A DNA stretch of 64,000 bases from RH-AL1 sp965198495 (GCA_965198495.1 CBDAPL010000001.1:620001-684000); one strand, 5' to 3'; positions 52,232 through 61,606 are shown, counted from the first letter of the stretch. Notes: generated by a model not told the origin, from the sequence alone. Program-made: numbers and translations.

Positions 52232-53152
52232 CTGCGCGTGACCGAAAAGAAGGAGCAGCATCGCTCCAAGCGCGTCGACGTCGACGGCTGGGTCGTCCTC
52301 GACAAGCCCGTCGGCATCACCTCGACCCACGCCGTCTCGCGTCTCAAGCGCATCTACAACGGCAAGAAGGCCGGTCACGCCGGCACGCTCGACCCGCTCG
52401 CCTCCGGCATCCTGCCGATCGCTTTCGGCGAGGCGACGAAGACGGTGCCGTTCGTGCAGGATGGCGAGAAGGCCTACCGCTTCACCGTGCTGTGGGGCGT
52501 CGAGACCAACACCGACGATGCCGATGGCGAGGCCGTCGCGCGCTCCGAACTCCGGCCGAGCCGCGATGCCGTCGCGATCCTGCTGCCGCGCTTCATCGGC
52601 ACGATCGAGCAGCGCCCTCCGGCCTTCTCCGCCATCAAGATCGCCGGCGAGCGCGCCTACGATCTCGCGCGGGCGGGCGAAATCGTCGAGATCGCGCCGC
52701 GCACGGTGACGATCCACGCGCTGGCCATCGTCGGCATGGATGCCGAGAGCACCGTCTTCGAGACGCGTTGCGGCAAGGGCACCTACGTCCGCGCGATCGC
52801 GCGCGATCTCGGGCGGGCGCTCGGCTGCTACGGCCACGTGACGGCGCTGCGCCGCACGCGCGTGGGACCGTTCCACGAAGCGGACGCCGTCCCGCTCGAC
52901 GCCTTGGAAGAGCCCGCCGCGGCCATCGCCGCCCTGCGACGCGTCGAAACCGGGCTCGGCGAGATCACCCGCATCCTCGTCGATCGCGCCGACGCCTCGC
53001 GGCTGCGGCGCGGCCAGTCCATGCTGTTGCGCGGGGCGGACGCGCCGATCGGCGGCCAGGCCTACGCCGCCTGCTCCGGCGTCGTGATCGCCATCGGCGC
53101 GATCGAGGCGGGCGAACTGGTCCCCGAGCGCGTCTTCAACATGCCGTTCTGA
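52160..53152 (+). CDS. truB: tRNA pseudouridine(55) synthase TruB
   Basis: Makes pseudouridine 55 in the T-loop of tRNAs. The 330-residue frame holds the TruB motif GHAGTLDPLASGILPIAFGEATK with catalytic Asp (GTLDPLA), then RPPAFSAIKIAGERAYDLAR, and a C-terminal PUA-like end. The first 26 residues come from three tandem 24-base repeats encoding LRMA(N/D)(D/N)GD, without family resemblance. The real start may be the GTG at 52238 (VTEKKEQHRSKRVDVDGWVV) or a TTG/ATG in the repeats. Confidence 0.93.
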   Translation: MRMANDGDLRMADNGDLRMADNGDLRVTEKKEQHRSKRVDVDGWVVLDKPVGITSTHAVSRLKRIYNGKKAGHAGTLDPLASGILPIAFGEATKTVPFVQDGEKAYRFTVLWGVETNTDDADGEAVARSELRPSRDAVAILLPRFIGTIEQRPPAFSAIKIAGERAYDLARAGEIVEIAPRTVTIHALAIVGMDAESTVFETRCGKGTYVRAIARDLGRALGCYGHVTALRRTRVGPFHEADAVPLDALEEPAAAIAALRRVETGLGEITRILVDRADASRLRRGQSMLLRGADAPIGGQAYAACSGVVIAIGAIEAGELVPERVFNMPF

Positions 53153-53170
53153 AGCACCGGATCGTGGGTC

Positions 53171-53207
53171 GCGGCGACATGGCGGCGACATGGCGGCGAC
53201 ATGGCGG
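53171..53207 (+). repeat. Tandem 11-base repeat GCGGCGACATG
   Basis: Three full copies (53171, 53182, 53193) plus GCGG, in the short spacer after truB. Confidence 0.8.
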
Positions 53208-53291
53208 ATTGACGGGTCGATCGCGCGCGAACCCTCTCGCGCGTCGCTCGTTTACGGCTCAGGCTGGATGGCCCAAGCCGGGAGTCGCGCC

Positions 53292-53741
53292 ATGACAACC
53301 AAACGCATGCTCATTTTCGCGGCCTTGCTATCGTGCGTGCCTTTCAGCGTGGCTCTCGCCGCGCCTCCGGATGCCACCGCGCCCGACGCGGCGGCGACGA
53401 AGGCGGCGATCCAGAGCGTCATCACCAAGCAGCTCGACGCGTTCGATCACGACAACGCGACATCCGCCGAGATTTTCGCCGCGCCTGCCATCCGCGAGCG
53501 TTTCCCGGAGCCGTCGCAGTTCCTCGCCATGGTCAAGGAGCATTACAGCCAGCTTCTGCATCGCAAGAGTATCACGTTCGGCGCGATGGAAACGTCGCCG
53601 CACGGCCCCTTGCAGACGATGACGATCGTCGCCTCCGACGGCACGGTGTGGACCGCGATCTACTCGTTCGAACAGGCGAACGGCGAATGGCGGATCAGCG
53701 GTTGCGGGCTCGAGAAGGTCGAGGGCCAGCAGGACATCTAG
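53292..53741 (+). CDS. DUF4864 exported protein
   Basis: A 149-residue protein with a signal peptide (about 1-24, ending VALA) followed by a DUF4864-type domain (about 35-145): ATKAAIQSVITKQLDAFDHDNATSAEIFAAPAIRERFPEPSQF, then a SNTF2-like beta part (VWTAIYSFEQANGEWRISGCGLEK). Function unknown, periplasmic. GGGAG precedes the ATG at 53292. It converges on the HPr gene. Confidence 0.85.
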   Translation: MTTKRMLIFAALLSCVPFSVALAAPPDATAPDAAATKAAIQSVITKQLDAFDHDNATSAEIFAAPAIRERFPEPSQFLAMVKEHYSQLLHRKSITFGAMETSPHGPLQTMTIVASDGTVWTAIYSFEQANGEWRISGCGLEKVEGQQDI

Positions 53742-53752
53742 GACTTCGGGCG

Positions 53753-54061
53753 CTACTCGTCCTCGCCGAACCGGTTGGCGACGAGCGCGCTGATGGCTTC
53801 CATCGCCTCGCGCGCCTGCTTGCCGTCCGCGGTGACGAGGATCGTGCAGCCGATGCCGGCGCCGAGCGTCAGGATGCCCATGATCGAGGTGCCGCCGACC
53901 GTCTCGCCGTTGCGGGTCACGGTGACGATCGCGTCGAAGGTTTCGACGCACTGCACCAGCTTGGCGGTGGCGCGTGCGTGCAGGCCCTTGCGATTGACGA
54001 TGGGAAGTTCGCGTCGCAGCGGTGCGTCGTCTTCCGCGGACATCGGCGTCGCGGTCGTCAT
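53753..54061 (-). CDS. HPr phosphocarrier protein
   Basis: PTS phosphocarrier of the alphaproteobacterial type. The 102-residue product has the His site RKGLHARATAKLV (His28) and the GGTSIMGILTLGA segment with the serine that HPr kinase can phosphorylate. The ATG overlaps the EIIA stop (ATGA). There is no sugar permease here, so it serves regulation. Linked with EIIA, HprK and ChvG/ChvI in the same strand order. Confidence 0.92.
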   Translation of the reverse strand: MTTATPMSAEDDAPLRRELPIVNRKGLHARATAKLVQCVETFDAIVTVTRNGETVGGTSIMGILTLGAGIGCTILVTADGKQAREAMEAISALVANRFGEDE

Positions 54062-54468
54062 TTCCCGCTCAGCACCCGACTGGCGACATAGATGTACTTG
54101 CGACCGGCGTCCTGGGCCTGGATGACCGCCTGCTCGAGGCTCGCCGCGTCGCGCACCGAGGCGAGCTTGATCAGCATCGGCAGGTTGATGCCGGCGACGA
54201 CCTCGACGTGCGCGCCGTTCATCACCGAGATCGCCAGGTTCGACGGCGTGCCGCCGAACATGTCGGTCAGCAGGACCACGCCGGCGCCGGTGTCCACCTC
54301 GCTCACCGCGTTGATGATGGCGACGCGGCAGCGCTCGATATCGTCTTCCGGCCCGATCGAGATCGTCGCCACCTGCTTCTGCGGTCCGACGACATGTTCC
54401 AGGGCCGCGCGGAACTGCGTCGCCAGCTCGCCATGCGTGACAAGGACCATCCCGATCAAGGCCGGCAT
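54058..54468 (-). CDS. PTS EIIA component, mannose family
   Basis: A 136-residue EIIA of the mannose family, phosphoryl acceptor His12 (LVTHGELA), with TDMFGGTPSNLAIS and VEVVAGINLPML. In alphaproteobacteria it works with HPr and HprK in a regulatory, incomplete PTS. A start at 54450 (MVLVTHGE) is possible too. Confidence 0.92.
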   Translation of the reverse strand: MPALIGMVLVTHGELATQFRAALEHVVGPQKQVATISIGPEDDIERCRVAIINAVSEVDTGAGVVLLTDMFGGTPSNLAISVMNGAHVEVVAGINLPMLIKLASVRDAASLEQAVIQAQDAGRKYIYVASRVLSGK

Positions 54469-54625
54469 CCAGCTTGGCTGACGGACGGTGCCAATTTCCC
54501 GTCGGTCATGGTCCGACGCGTCTCCAAAGGCGATACTCTCATCAGGCTTCGGGAAAGCTCACGATTCTTCGAGGAAAGCCATGCGGCGGTCCCGAAGGCG
54601 GTCTGTATATATGAGCGCGCTTTTC

Positions 54626-55141
54626 TTACCAATTCCAATCTTGCCGGCTTCCATCTTCAAGGACGCCGGCTTCAAGGAAGAGGCATTTTCCGGCAGTGTG
54701 GTGCGTTTGTCGCGGTAACGTCGAGAACCATGCGAGGACCCTGTCGCGGCGGGCGCCATCGTCGGCCGGTCGCGCGAGCGCGAGAGAGGGAAAGCGCGCG
54801 TCGGCATCGCCGCTCGTCGCGATGTCCCGCCCGAGATCGACCATCGCGGCGACCGGCGCCGCCGTGTCGTGCGCCAACGCGACGATGCCGAGGCCGCGAC
54901 GCTCGATGAAGCCGGCGATGCGAGGATGCGGCCGCGCGATCAGGCCATCCCCGGACGGCGTGAGCATGACGCGGTCGTCGCCGACGAGCCGGATCCTGCG
55001 CGCGCGGGTCGAGGCTTCGATCAGCGCGAATGCCAGCCGGCTCTTGCCCGATCGCGACGGCCCGACGATGAGAAGCGCGCGCCCGGCGATCGAGACCGCC
55101 GTGGCGTGAACCGCCGTCGCTTCAGGGGCCGAAGGCGTCAC
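54626..55141 (-). CDS. hprK: HPr kinase/phosphatase (short form)
   Basis: A 171-residue HprK lacking the N-terminal domain of Firmicutes proteins, as in other alphaproteobacteria. It has Walker A GPSRSGKS (27-34), then the LVGDDRV segment, and ends shortly after the catalytic core. It phosphorylates or dephosphorylates Ser of HPr. The GTG start overlaps the chvG stop (GTGA). Confidence 0.88.
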   Translation of the reverse strand: MTPSAPEATAVHATAVSIAGRALLIVGPSRSGKSRLAFALIEASTRARRIRLVGDDRVMLTPSGDGLIARPHPRIAGFIERRGLGIVALAHDTAAPVAAMVDLGRDIATSGDADARFPSLALARPADDGARRDRVLAWFSTLPRQTHHTAGKCLFLEAGVLEDGSRQDWNW

Positions 55142-57030
55142 GGGACATCGGATGCCGCCGGAAGCCACACGACGAAGCGCGCGCCATCGACGATCGGTTC
55201 GGACGCATCGGCGCCCCCCTCGCCGATCCTGTTCGACGCGACGATATGGCCACCGTGCACCTCGACGATCTGACGCGAGATCGATAGGCCCAACCCCGAG
55301 TTTTGGCCGAAACCGTGGTTGGGGCGATCGGTGTAGAAGCGCTCGAAGATGCGTTCGAAGGCGTCGGCGGGAATGCCCGGACCGTCGTCGTCGATGCAGA
55401 TCTCGTAGCCGCGACGCTGCGATCCCGGCGTGCCATGCGGTTGCACGCGCATCGTCACGCGGACGCTGCCGCCATGATCGGAGAAGCTGCGCGCGTTGTC
55501 GATGAGGTTGTTGAACACCTGGCCGAGGCGGGAATCGTAGCCCAGCACCATGAAGCGCATGGTGTCGCCGTCCCGGTCGGTCGGCGTTCCCACGTCGAGG
55601 CTGACGCGGACGTCGTTCTTGCCGATGCCGTTGGCGACCGCGACCACGGCTTCGAGGATCTGGCCGAGGTCGACATCGCGGTTGTCGGCACGCGCCAGTT
55701 CCGCGTCGAGCCGCGAGGCATCGGAGATGTCGCTGATCAATCGATCGAGGCGCCTGACATCGTGCTGGATGATGGCGAGCAGCCGGTCCCGCGCGTTGTC
55801 GGTGCGCGCGATCGGCAGCGTCTCGACCGCGCTGCGCAGAGAGGTCAGAGGGTTCTTGAGTTCGTGCGAGACATCGGCGGCGAAACGCTCGATCGCCTCG
55901 ATGCGATTGTAGAGCGCCCTGGTCATGTCGCGCAGCGATCCCGACAAATGGCCGATCTCGTCGGCCCTGCGGGTGAAGTCGGGAATCTCCTGGCGTGATT
56001 TCGTGCCGCGGCGCACGCGGTCGGCGGCTTCCGCCAGTCGGCGCATCGGCTCCGCGATGGTGCCCGCCAGGAACAAGGAGAGAAGGAACATGATCGCCGC
56101 CGAGACGAGGAAGATCCGCACGATGGCCCAGCGTTCCGACGCGATGATCAAATCGATGTCGCCGCCGAGCGTCGACAGGAGCAGGGCGCCCTTGACCGCG
56201 CGCAGGCGGCGGATCGGCACGGCGACGGAGATGATCGTGTCGCCCTTGGCGTTCACCCGGACGACGTTCTGCACCTCGCCGGTCAGCGCCGCCGCCACCT
56301 CCGGAAAATTCTTGCTGCCGCGGCCGCTGAACTCCTCGGGTCCCGGAGCGGCCGCCTTGCCGAAGCGCCCCTTCACCACGTTCCAGGTCCGCTCGATGAG
56401 CGCCATGGGTTCGTCGGGCTGACTGGTCGTGGGGGGCAGGTCCGACCGGAAGATGTTGCCGCGCCGGGTGAGCGATCGCGAGTCGAGGAGCAGGTAGCCG
56501 TCGCGATCGAAGATGCGGGCTCGCGTGCGGGTCGGCATGACGAGGCGGCGCAGGACCGGTCCGATGCGCTCGGGATTGATGGAGAACTCGAGCGAGGGGG
56601 ACGTCTCCTCGGCGGCCTTCGAGCTCTGGCCCGGCGCGAGTTGCAGCAGCTTCTCGGGATCGACGGTGATCGAGTCGGTCTCGACGCTGGCCGAGGCCGA
56701 GATCGCGGCCGCGATGATCTCGCCCTGCGTCTGCAGGCTTTGCACCCGCGCGTCGATCAGGCCCTCGCGGAACTGATTGACGTAGAGAAACGCCACGGCG
56801 AGAGCGACCAGGCCGCCGAGGTTCAGGAAGACGATGCGCCTTGTGAGCGACGACGCGAACCGCGCCGTGAACGCGCGCTTCGACAACCGGCCACGTCTGA
56901 CGAGCCCGCGCCATAGACGACGCGAGCGGCGCCGGGCGCCGACCAGATAAGTCGATGATGAAGCCGGGTGTGGCGCGTCGAGCGTCAAGACGCTCGACTC
57001 CGCCGGGGCGCTCCCGCTCCGATCGGGCAA
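55138..57030 (-). CDS. chvG: Sensor histidine kinase ChvG
   Basis: Membrane sensor kinase for acid and envelope stress. The 630-residue product has TM1 near 70-88 (IVFLNLGGLVALAVAFLYV), a periplasmic domain (90-300), and TM2 near 305-325 (RIFLVSAAIMFLLSLFLAG). HAMP, the H-box FAADVSHELKNPLTSL and the ATPase motifs (NNLIDNARSF, DDDGPGIP, GLGLSISRQIV) follow. It precedes hprK with a four-base overlap and lies six bases after chvI. Confidence 0.95.
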   Translation of the reverse strand: MPDRSGSAPAESSVLTLDAPHPASSSTYLVGARRRSRRLWRGLVRRGRLSKRAFTARFASSLTRRIVFLNLGGLVALAVAFLYVNQFREGLIDARVQSLQTQGEIIAAAISASASVETDSITVDPEKLLQLAPGQSSKAAEETSPSLEFSINPERIGPVLRRLVMPTRTRARIFDRDGYLLLDSRSLTRRGNIFRSDLPPTTSQPDEPMALIERTWNVVKGRFGKAAAPGPEEFSGRGSKNFPEVAAALTGEVQNVVRVNAKGDTIISVAVPIRRLRAVKGALLLSTLGGDIDLIIASERWAIVRIFLVSAAIMFLLSLFLAGTIAEPMRRLAEAADRVRRGTKSRQEIPDFTRRADEIGHLSGSLRDMTRALYNRIEAIERFAADVSHELKNPLTSLRSAVETLPIARTDNARDRLLAIIQHDVRRLDRLISDISDASRLDAELARADNRDVDLGQILEAVVAVANGIGKNDVRVSLDVGTPTDRDGDTMRFMVLGYDSRLGQVFNNLIDNARSFSDHGGSVRVTMRVQPHGTPGSQRRGYEICIDDDGPGIPADAFERIFERFYTDRPNHGFGQNSGLGLSISRQIVEVHGGHIVASNRIGEGGADASEPIVDGARFVVWLPAASDVP

Positions 57031-57036
57031 CCCACG

Positions 57037-57741
57037 CTATTCCTTGAAGCGATACCCCACGCCATACAAAGTCTCGATCATCTCGAAGTCGTCGTCGACC
57101 GATTTGAACTTCTTGCGCAGGCGCTTGATGTGGCTGTCGATGGTGCGATCGTCGACGTAGACCTGGTCGTCGTAGGCCGCGTCCATGAGCGCGTTGCGGC
57201 TCTTGACGACGCCGGGACGCGTCGCGAGCGCCTGGAGGATCAGGAATTCCGTCACGGTCAGCGTGACCGGATCGTTCTTCCAGGTGCAGGTGTGGCGCTC
57301 GGGATCCATCTTGAGCAGCCCGCGCTCGAGCACGCGCGCCTCCGATTCCTTCTGCGCCGCCGCCTCCTTGGGATTGGCGCGACGCAGGATCGCCTTCACG
57401 CGCTCGACCAGGAGACGCTGCGAGAAGGGTTTGCGGATGAAATCGTCGGCGCCCATCTTGAGGCCGAACAGTTCGTCGATCTCCTCGTCCTTCGAGGTGA
57501 GGAAGATGACGGGCACGTCGGACTTCTGCCGCAGCCGGCGCAGCAACTCCATGCCGTCCATGCGCGGCATCTTGATATCGAAGATCGCGAGGTCGGGCGG
57601 ATTGGACTTCAGGCCGTCGAGCGCCATCGATCCGTCCGTATAAGTCTGGACGCGATAGCCCTCGCCTTCGAGCGCGATGGACACGGATGTGAGGATGTTG
57701 CGGTCATCGTCGACCAGGGCGATATTGGGCATCGATGTCAC
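57037..57741 (-). CDS. chvI: DNA-binding response regulator ChvI
   Basis: OmpR-type regulator. The 234-residue product has a receiver (about 5-118, phospho-acceptor Asp55 in LAIFDIKMPRMDG, Lys near FIRKPFS) and a winged-helix C-terminal domain (DRTIDSHIKRLRKKFK, YGVGYRF). The start is GTG at 57741 or ATG at 57732. Partner of ChvG in the same operon. Confidence 0.95.
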   Translation of the reverse strand: MTSMPNIALVDDDRNILTSVSIALEGEGYRVQTYTDGSMALDGLKSNPPDLAIFDIKMPRMDGMELLRRLRQKSDVPVIFLTSKDEEIDELFGLKMGADDFIRKPFSQRLLVERVKAILRRANPKEAAAQKESEARVLERGLLKMDPERHTCTWKNDPVTLTVTEFLILQALATRPGVVKSRNALMDAAYDDQVYVDDRTIDSHIKRLRKKFKSVDDDFEMIETLYGVGYRFKE

Positions 57742-58077
57742 ACGCTTTCTGCAGGATCGCTCGGGGGTCGGCGATCCACCGTCTCTCGTTCATATCAAGC
57801 GCCGGACGTCCCAGCCACCGAACGCGTACCCTTGAGTGGATTGAAGGCTGGAATGTGGCAGCGACTGTACAAACGAACGGGCGACGCAAGATGAGCCATG
57901 TCAAGCCGCCAGTCAAATCGGCCTTTGCTTCGTCCCCGGTTTACTGAGTCCGGTGGCTATTGTTGTTCACGATTAGACGAGAGCCGAGCCCCGGCGAGTA
58001 TTGTTCATCTGCCCGACGCCCGCCGCCCGACGGTTCGTCGGCTCAGGCCCTGGCGTCGCGCGACCGGGCGAAGCCGT
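57742..58077. other. Intergenic region before chvI
   Basis: No gene seen. A short hairpin CCGACG-GTT-CGTCGG lies at 58027-58041, without T-run. Related genomes often have pckA upstream of chvI; it is not here. Confidence 0.5.
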
Positions 58078-58581
58078 TCAGAAGGTCACCACCTTGTTTT
58101 CGCCGACATCGCGAGGCGGCTCGCCCGTGAGCCGCGCCTTGGCGTAGCCCGTCGCGTAAACCCATGCCGATGACGGCGCATCCCAATATTCCGCGCTTTC
58201 CACCGTGACGCAGATTAACGCGATACCGGGGTCGTCCGGCCCCTTCGGGAACCACACGCGCGCGCCCTCGCTCCAAAGCTCCCTCACCTTCGAGGCGTCA
58301 TGCACGATCTTCGCGGATCCGGACACCGATACGAAGTTCTGCCCTTTCGGCTCCGAATAGGCGAGCAGCACCTGCGGCGCGCTGGCGATCTCCTCGAGCT
58401 TCGGGGTGTCGTCGCGCGAGGCGAACCACAGTTCGCCATCGAACGTCTTGTTCATCGCCGCCATCGGTCGGCCGTGAAGATGGCTGTCGCCTCCCGTCGT
58501 CACCATCAGGGCGATCTTGATGTCCTTGATCAGAGACCAGACCTTTTCGCGATCGTCCTGGCTGCCAGACGTTTCGGCCAT
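58078..58581 (-). CDS. Stress-type pyridoxamine-phosphate-oxidase-like flavin-binding protein
   Basis: A 167-residue split-barrel FMN-binding protein of the general stress protein 26 type: VWSLIKDIKIALMVTTGG, RPMAAMNKTFDGELWFASRDD, FVSVSGSAKIVHD, WFPKGPDDPGIALICV. These proteins are common stress-regulon members; substrate unknown. GGAGGA lies seven bases before the ATG at 58581. An exact EcfG promoter is at 58616-58640. Confidence 0.9.
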   Translation of the reverse strand: MAETSGSQDDREKVWSLIKDIKIALMVTTGGDSHLHGRPMAAMNKTFDGELWFASRDDTPKLEEIASAPQVLLAYSEPKGQNFVSVSGSAKIVHDASKVRELWSEGARVWFPKGPDDPGIALICVTVESAEYWDAPSSAWVYATGYAKARLTGEPPRDVGENKVVTF

Positions 58582-58615
58582 CAACATATCCTCCGGCGAT
58601 AGTTTGCGCTGGCCA

Positions 58616-58640
58616 AACGGCAGGTTTGCGCGATGGTTCC
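58616..58640 (-). promoter_or_regulatory. EcfG-type stress promoter of the 58078-58581 gene
   Basis: On the minus strand, GGAAC (58640-58636), 16 bases, CGTT (58619-58616): exact consensus, about 35 bases before the ATG. Confidence 0.75.
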
Positions 58641-58736
58641 TGGCCGCGCCGCCTCGCGCTTGCGCCGCGGCAGATCCCTGTGGCGAGGCCGCGGCGCCCA
58701 TGCGAAGGAAGCACGCGAGCGCAGGATGGAGACGCG

Positions 58737-59504
58737 ATGAGCGAGCCTGAAGAGCAGATGAAGCGTCCCGGCGCGGACCCCGGCTTCGACCCTCTCGCCG
58801 AATCCAAACGCCTGCTGCGCGCCACCCGTGCCGGCACGCTGGCGACCTTGAACGGGTCGGGCGATCCGTTCGCGAGCCTCATCACGGTCGCCACCGATCA
58901 CGATGGCTCGCCGTTGATCCTGGTGTCGCAGCTTTCCGCGCACACCCGCCATCTCGACAAGGACGGGCGCTGCTCCCTGCTTCTCGCCGAGACCGGCGAG
59001 GGCGACCCACTCGCTCATCCGCGTCTCACCATCACCGGCGTCGCCGCGAAAGTCATCGATCGCGACACGCGCAAGGCGGTGCGCGCGCGCTTCCTCGCGC
59101 GCCATCCCAAAGCGGCGCTCTACGCCGATTTCGCCGACTTCTCGTTTTGGCGGGTCGCGATGGAGCAGATCCACCTTAACGGCGGCTTCGCGCGTGCCGC
59201 GCGCTTCCCGGCGGATCGGCTGCTCACCCCGGTCGCCGAGGCGCGGGCGCTCATCGCGTCCGAAGAGGGCGCGCTCGCGCATATGAACGCCGACCATGCC
59301 GACGCGCTCGACCTCTACGCGCGCACGATCGCCGGCAAGCCGGGCGGCGCCTGGATCGCGACGGGCCTCGACCCCGACGGCATGGACCTCGCCCGCGGCG
59401 ATCTCACCGCGCGCATTCCCTTCGACGCGCCGGTCACGAACGGGACCGATCTGCGCAAGGCGCTCGTGCGGATGGCGCAATTGGCGCGCGGCGGCGGCGC
59501 CTAG
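58737..59504 (+). CDS. HugZ-like heme-utilization/split-barrel protein
   Basis: A 255-residue protein with N-terminal FMN-type split barrel (about 22-165: LLRATRAGTLATLNGSGDPFASLI, LSAHTRHLDKDGRCSLLL, RLTITGVAAKV) and C-terminal DUF2470 (about 175-250: EEGALAHMNADHADALDLYA with the His motif). The HugZ family degrades heme or binds it. Substrate not proven here. GGAG before the ATG at 58737. Confidence 0.88.
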   Translation: MSEPEEQMKRPGADPGFDPLAESKRLLRATRAGTLATLNGSGDPFASLITVATDHDGSPLILVSQLSAHTRHLDKDGRCSLLLAETGEGDPLAHPRLTITGVAAKVIDRDTRKAVRARFLARHPKAALYADFADFSFWRVAMEQIHLNGGFARAARFPADRLLTPVAEARALIASEEGALAHMNADHADALDLYARTIAGKPGGAWIATGLDPDGMDLARGDLTARIPFDAPVTNGTDLRKALVRMAQLARGGGA

Positions 59505-59567
59505 CACGAAAGTTGCTCCCGCCTCGCGCGTGCGGCTGTGGGCTGTCGACGCGTGAATAGGATTGCG

Positions 59568-60833
59568 ATGATGCAGACAACGTCCCCGACGGCGCCGGCC
59601 GGCGCCAATCGCTGGGTCCAGCTGGTGCTTGGCCTCATCGTGATGATGGCGATCTCCAGCCCGCAATATGTCTGGACGCTCTTCGCCAAGCCCATGATGG
59701 GCGCGACGGGCGCGGACCTCGGCGCCATCCAGGTGACCTTCTCGATCCTCGTCATCCTGCAGACCTGGGCCGCGCCCGGCCAGGGCTGGCTGATCGACCG
59801 GTTCGGACCGAAGGTCCTGATCACGCTTGGCGCGGCGCTGACCGGCCTCGGCTGGGTTCTGGCGAGCCGGATCACCTCGCTCTACGGCCTCTACGCCACC
59901 TACGGCCTGTTCTGCGGCATCGGCACCGGCTTCGTCTACGTCGGCGTCGTCGGGCTGATGGTGCGCTGGTTCCCGGACATGCGCGGCATGGCGGTCGGTG
60001 TCGTCGCCGCCGGCTACGGGTCGGGCGCGCTGATCACCACCTTCCCGATCGACACGATGATCAACAGCCTCGGCTTCCGTGCCGTCCTGTTCGACTACGG
60101 CCTGATCCAGGGCGCCGTCGGCGTCGCCGCCGCCATCTTCCTGCGCGCGCCGACGGTCGTCGACGTCCGCTCCGGCGCCGAACTCAAGAGCGGCGTGTCG
60201 CCTGGCGTGATGCTGCGCTCGCCGATCTTCTGGCTGATGTTCGTGATGATGACCATGATGTCGACCGGCGGCCTGATGGTCGTGTCGAACTTCAAGGCCT
60301 TCGCCACCGACTTCGGGGTCTCGAAGGCGATGGTCCTGGGCATGGCGGCGATCCCGTTGGCGCTGACGATCGACCGCTGCTGCAACGGCCTGACGCGGCC
60401 GTTCTTCGGCTGGGTTTCCGACAGGATCGGCCGCGAGAACACGATGGCGCTGGCCTTCTCGCTGGAAGGCGTGGCGATCGCGGTGCTGCTCACCTTCCGT
60501 CAGGATCCGCTCATCTTCGTCCTGATGTCGGGCGTGGTGTTCTTTGGATGGGGCGAGATCTTCTCGCTGTTTCCCTCGACGCTCACCGACACGTTCGGCG
60601 AGAGATACGCGACGACCAACTACGGCTTCCTCTACATGGCGCAGGGCGTCGGCTCTGTCCTCGGCGGCCCGCTCGCCGCGACGCTCAAGGGCGCCGTCGG
60701 CGGCTGGATCCCGGTGTTCTCGATCGTCATCGGCCTCGATTTCCTGACGGCGATCCTCGCGCTGTTCGTCCTGAAGCGCATGCGCGCGGAGAAGCCCTAC
60801 CCCGTGACGCCCGCGCTGGCGGCGGCGGAGTAG
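59568..60833 (+). CDS. MFS transporter, oxalate/formate antiporter type
   Basis: A 421-residue MFS carrier with 12 hydrophobic segments and OxlT-like features (SSPQYVWTLFAKPM, MVRWFPDMRGMAVGVVAAGYGSGALI, SLFPSTLTDTFGERYATTNYGFLYMAQGVGS). It may exchange oxalate and formate or carry another monocarboxylate. AGGA precedes the ATG at 59568. No frc/oxc next to it. Confidence 0.86.
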   Translation: MMQTTSPTAPAGANRWVQLVLGLIVMMAISSPQYVWTLFAKPMMGATGADLGAIQVTFSILVILQTWAAPGQGWLIDRFGPKVLITLGAALTGLGWVLASRITSLYGLYATYGLFCGIGTGFVYVGVVGLMVRWFPDMRGMAVGVVAAGYGSGALITTFPIDTMINSLGFRAVLFDYGLIQGAVGVAAAIFLRAPTVVDVRSGAELKSGVSPGVMLRSPIFWLMFVMMTMMSTGGLMVVSNFKAFATDFGVSKAMVLGMAAIPLALTIDRCCNGLTRPFFGWVSDRIGRENTMALAFSLEGVAIAVLLTFRQDPLIFVLMSGVVFFGWGEIFSLFPSTLTDTFGERYATTNYGFLYMAQGVGSVLGGPLAATLKGAVGGWIPVFSIVIGLDFLTAILALFVLKRMRAEKPYPVTPALAAAE

Positions 60834-60895
60834 GACACCGACGAGAGCGGCCAGGCGCTTGACGGCGAGAATGCGTTGGGGGACGCTCTCGCGCG

Positions 60896-61606
60896 ATGAA
60901 CAAACCTCTGCCGCCAGCCGTGGCGCAAGACCTGCTCGGCATCGGACTGTACACGGCCGCCGAGGCAGGTCGTTTGCTGCGCATCCATCCGACGACGATC
61001 ACGCGCTGGCTGCGTGGCCATGATGTTGCGGGTAAGCGCTACGAGGCGCTTTGGCAGCCGCAGGTCGATCTCGGCGCCGACGGCTTCTGTCTCGGCTTTC
61101 GCGACCTTCAGGAAGCACGTGTCGCATCCGCGTTCCTGGCGAAGGGCCTGAGCGCGCAACGGGTGCGCCAGGCGATAGCGATGGCGCGTGATCTGATTGG
61201 CGAGGAGCGCCCACTCTCGACGACGCGCTTCAGGACGGATGGGCGGTCGGTGTTCCTGCAAGTCGTCGAAAACGACGGCCAGACAACGCTGATCGATCTG
61301 TTCAGGCGGCAATTCGCATTCCGCGAAATCGTCGAACGCAGCCTGACTAATCTCGACTACGACGCGGCGGGTCTTCCCGCCAAATGGTGGCCGCTCGGGC
61401 GGGCCAAGAGCATTGTCCTGGACCCGACGCGGTCCTTCGGTCAGCCAGTCGAGGCCGAGACCTCGGTGCCAGTCGAAACGCTCGTCTCCGCGCTCGCGGC
61501 CGAAGGTTCGGAGGAGGCGGCGGCGCGGGTCTGGGACGTGCCCGTAAAGGCGATCCGTCGCGCGCTCGCATTTCGAGATGCGATGACGATGCCCCTCGCC
61601 GCTTGA
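60896..61606 (+). CDS. DUF433-type antitoxin-like protein
   Basis: A 236-residue protein with N-terminal helix-turn-helix (LYTAAEAGRLLRIHPTTITRWLRG) and a C-terminal DUF433 domain (SIVLDPTRSFGQPVEAETSVPVETLVSAL, AARVWDVPVKAIRRALAFRD). DUF433 proteins are often antitoxins of PIN-like toxins. The stop overlaps the next gene (TTGA). Confidence 0.85.
   Translation: MNKPLPPAVAQDLLGIGLYTAAEAGRLLRIHPTTITRWLRGHDVAGKRYEALWQPQVDLGADGFCLGFRDLQEARVASAFLAKGLSAQRVRQAIAMARDLIGEERPLSTTRFRTDGRSVFLQVVENDGQTTLIDLFRRQFAFREIVERSLTNLDYDAAGLPAKWWPLGRAKSIVLDPTRSFGQPVEAETSVPVETLVSALAAEGSEEAAARVWDVPVKAIRRALAFRDAMTMPLAA

Noticed and set aside
54488..54718. Plus-strand frame opposite the hprK end
   Set aside because: No recognisable sequence or ribosome site; antisense to hprK.
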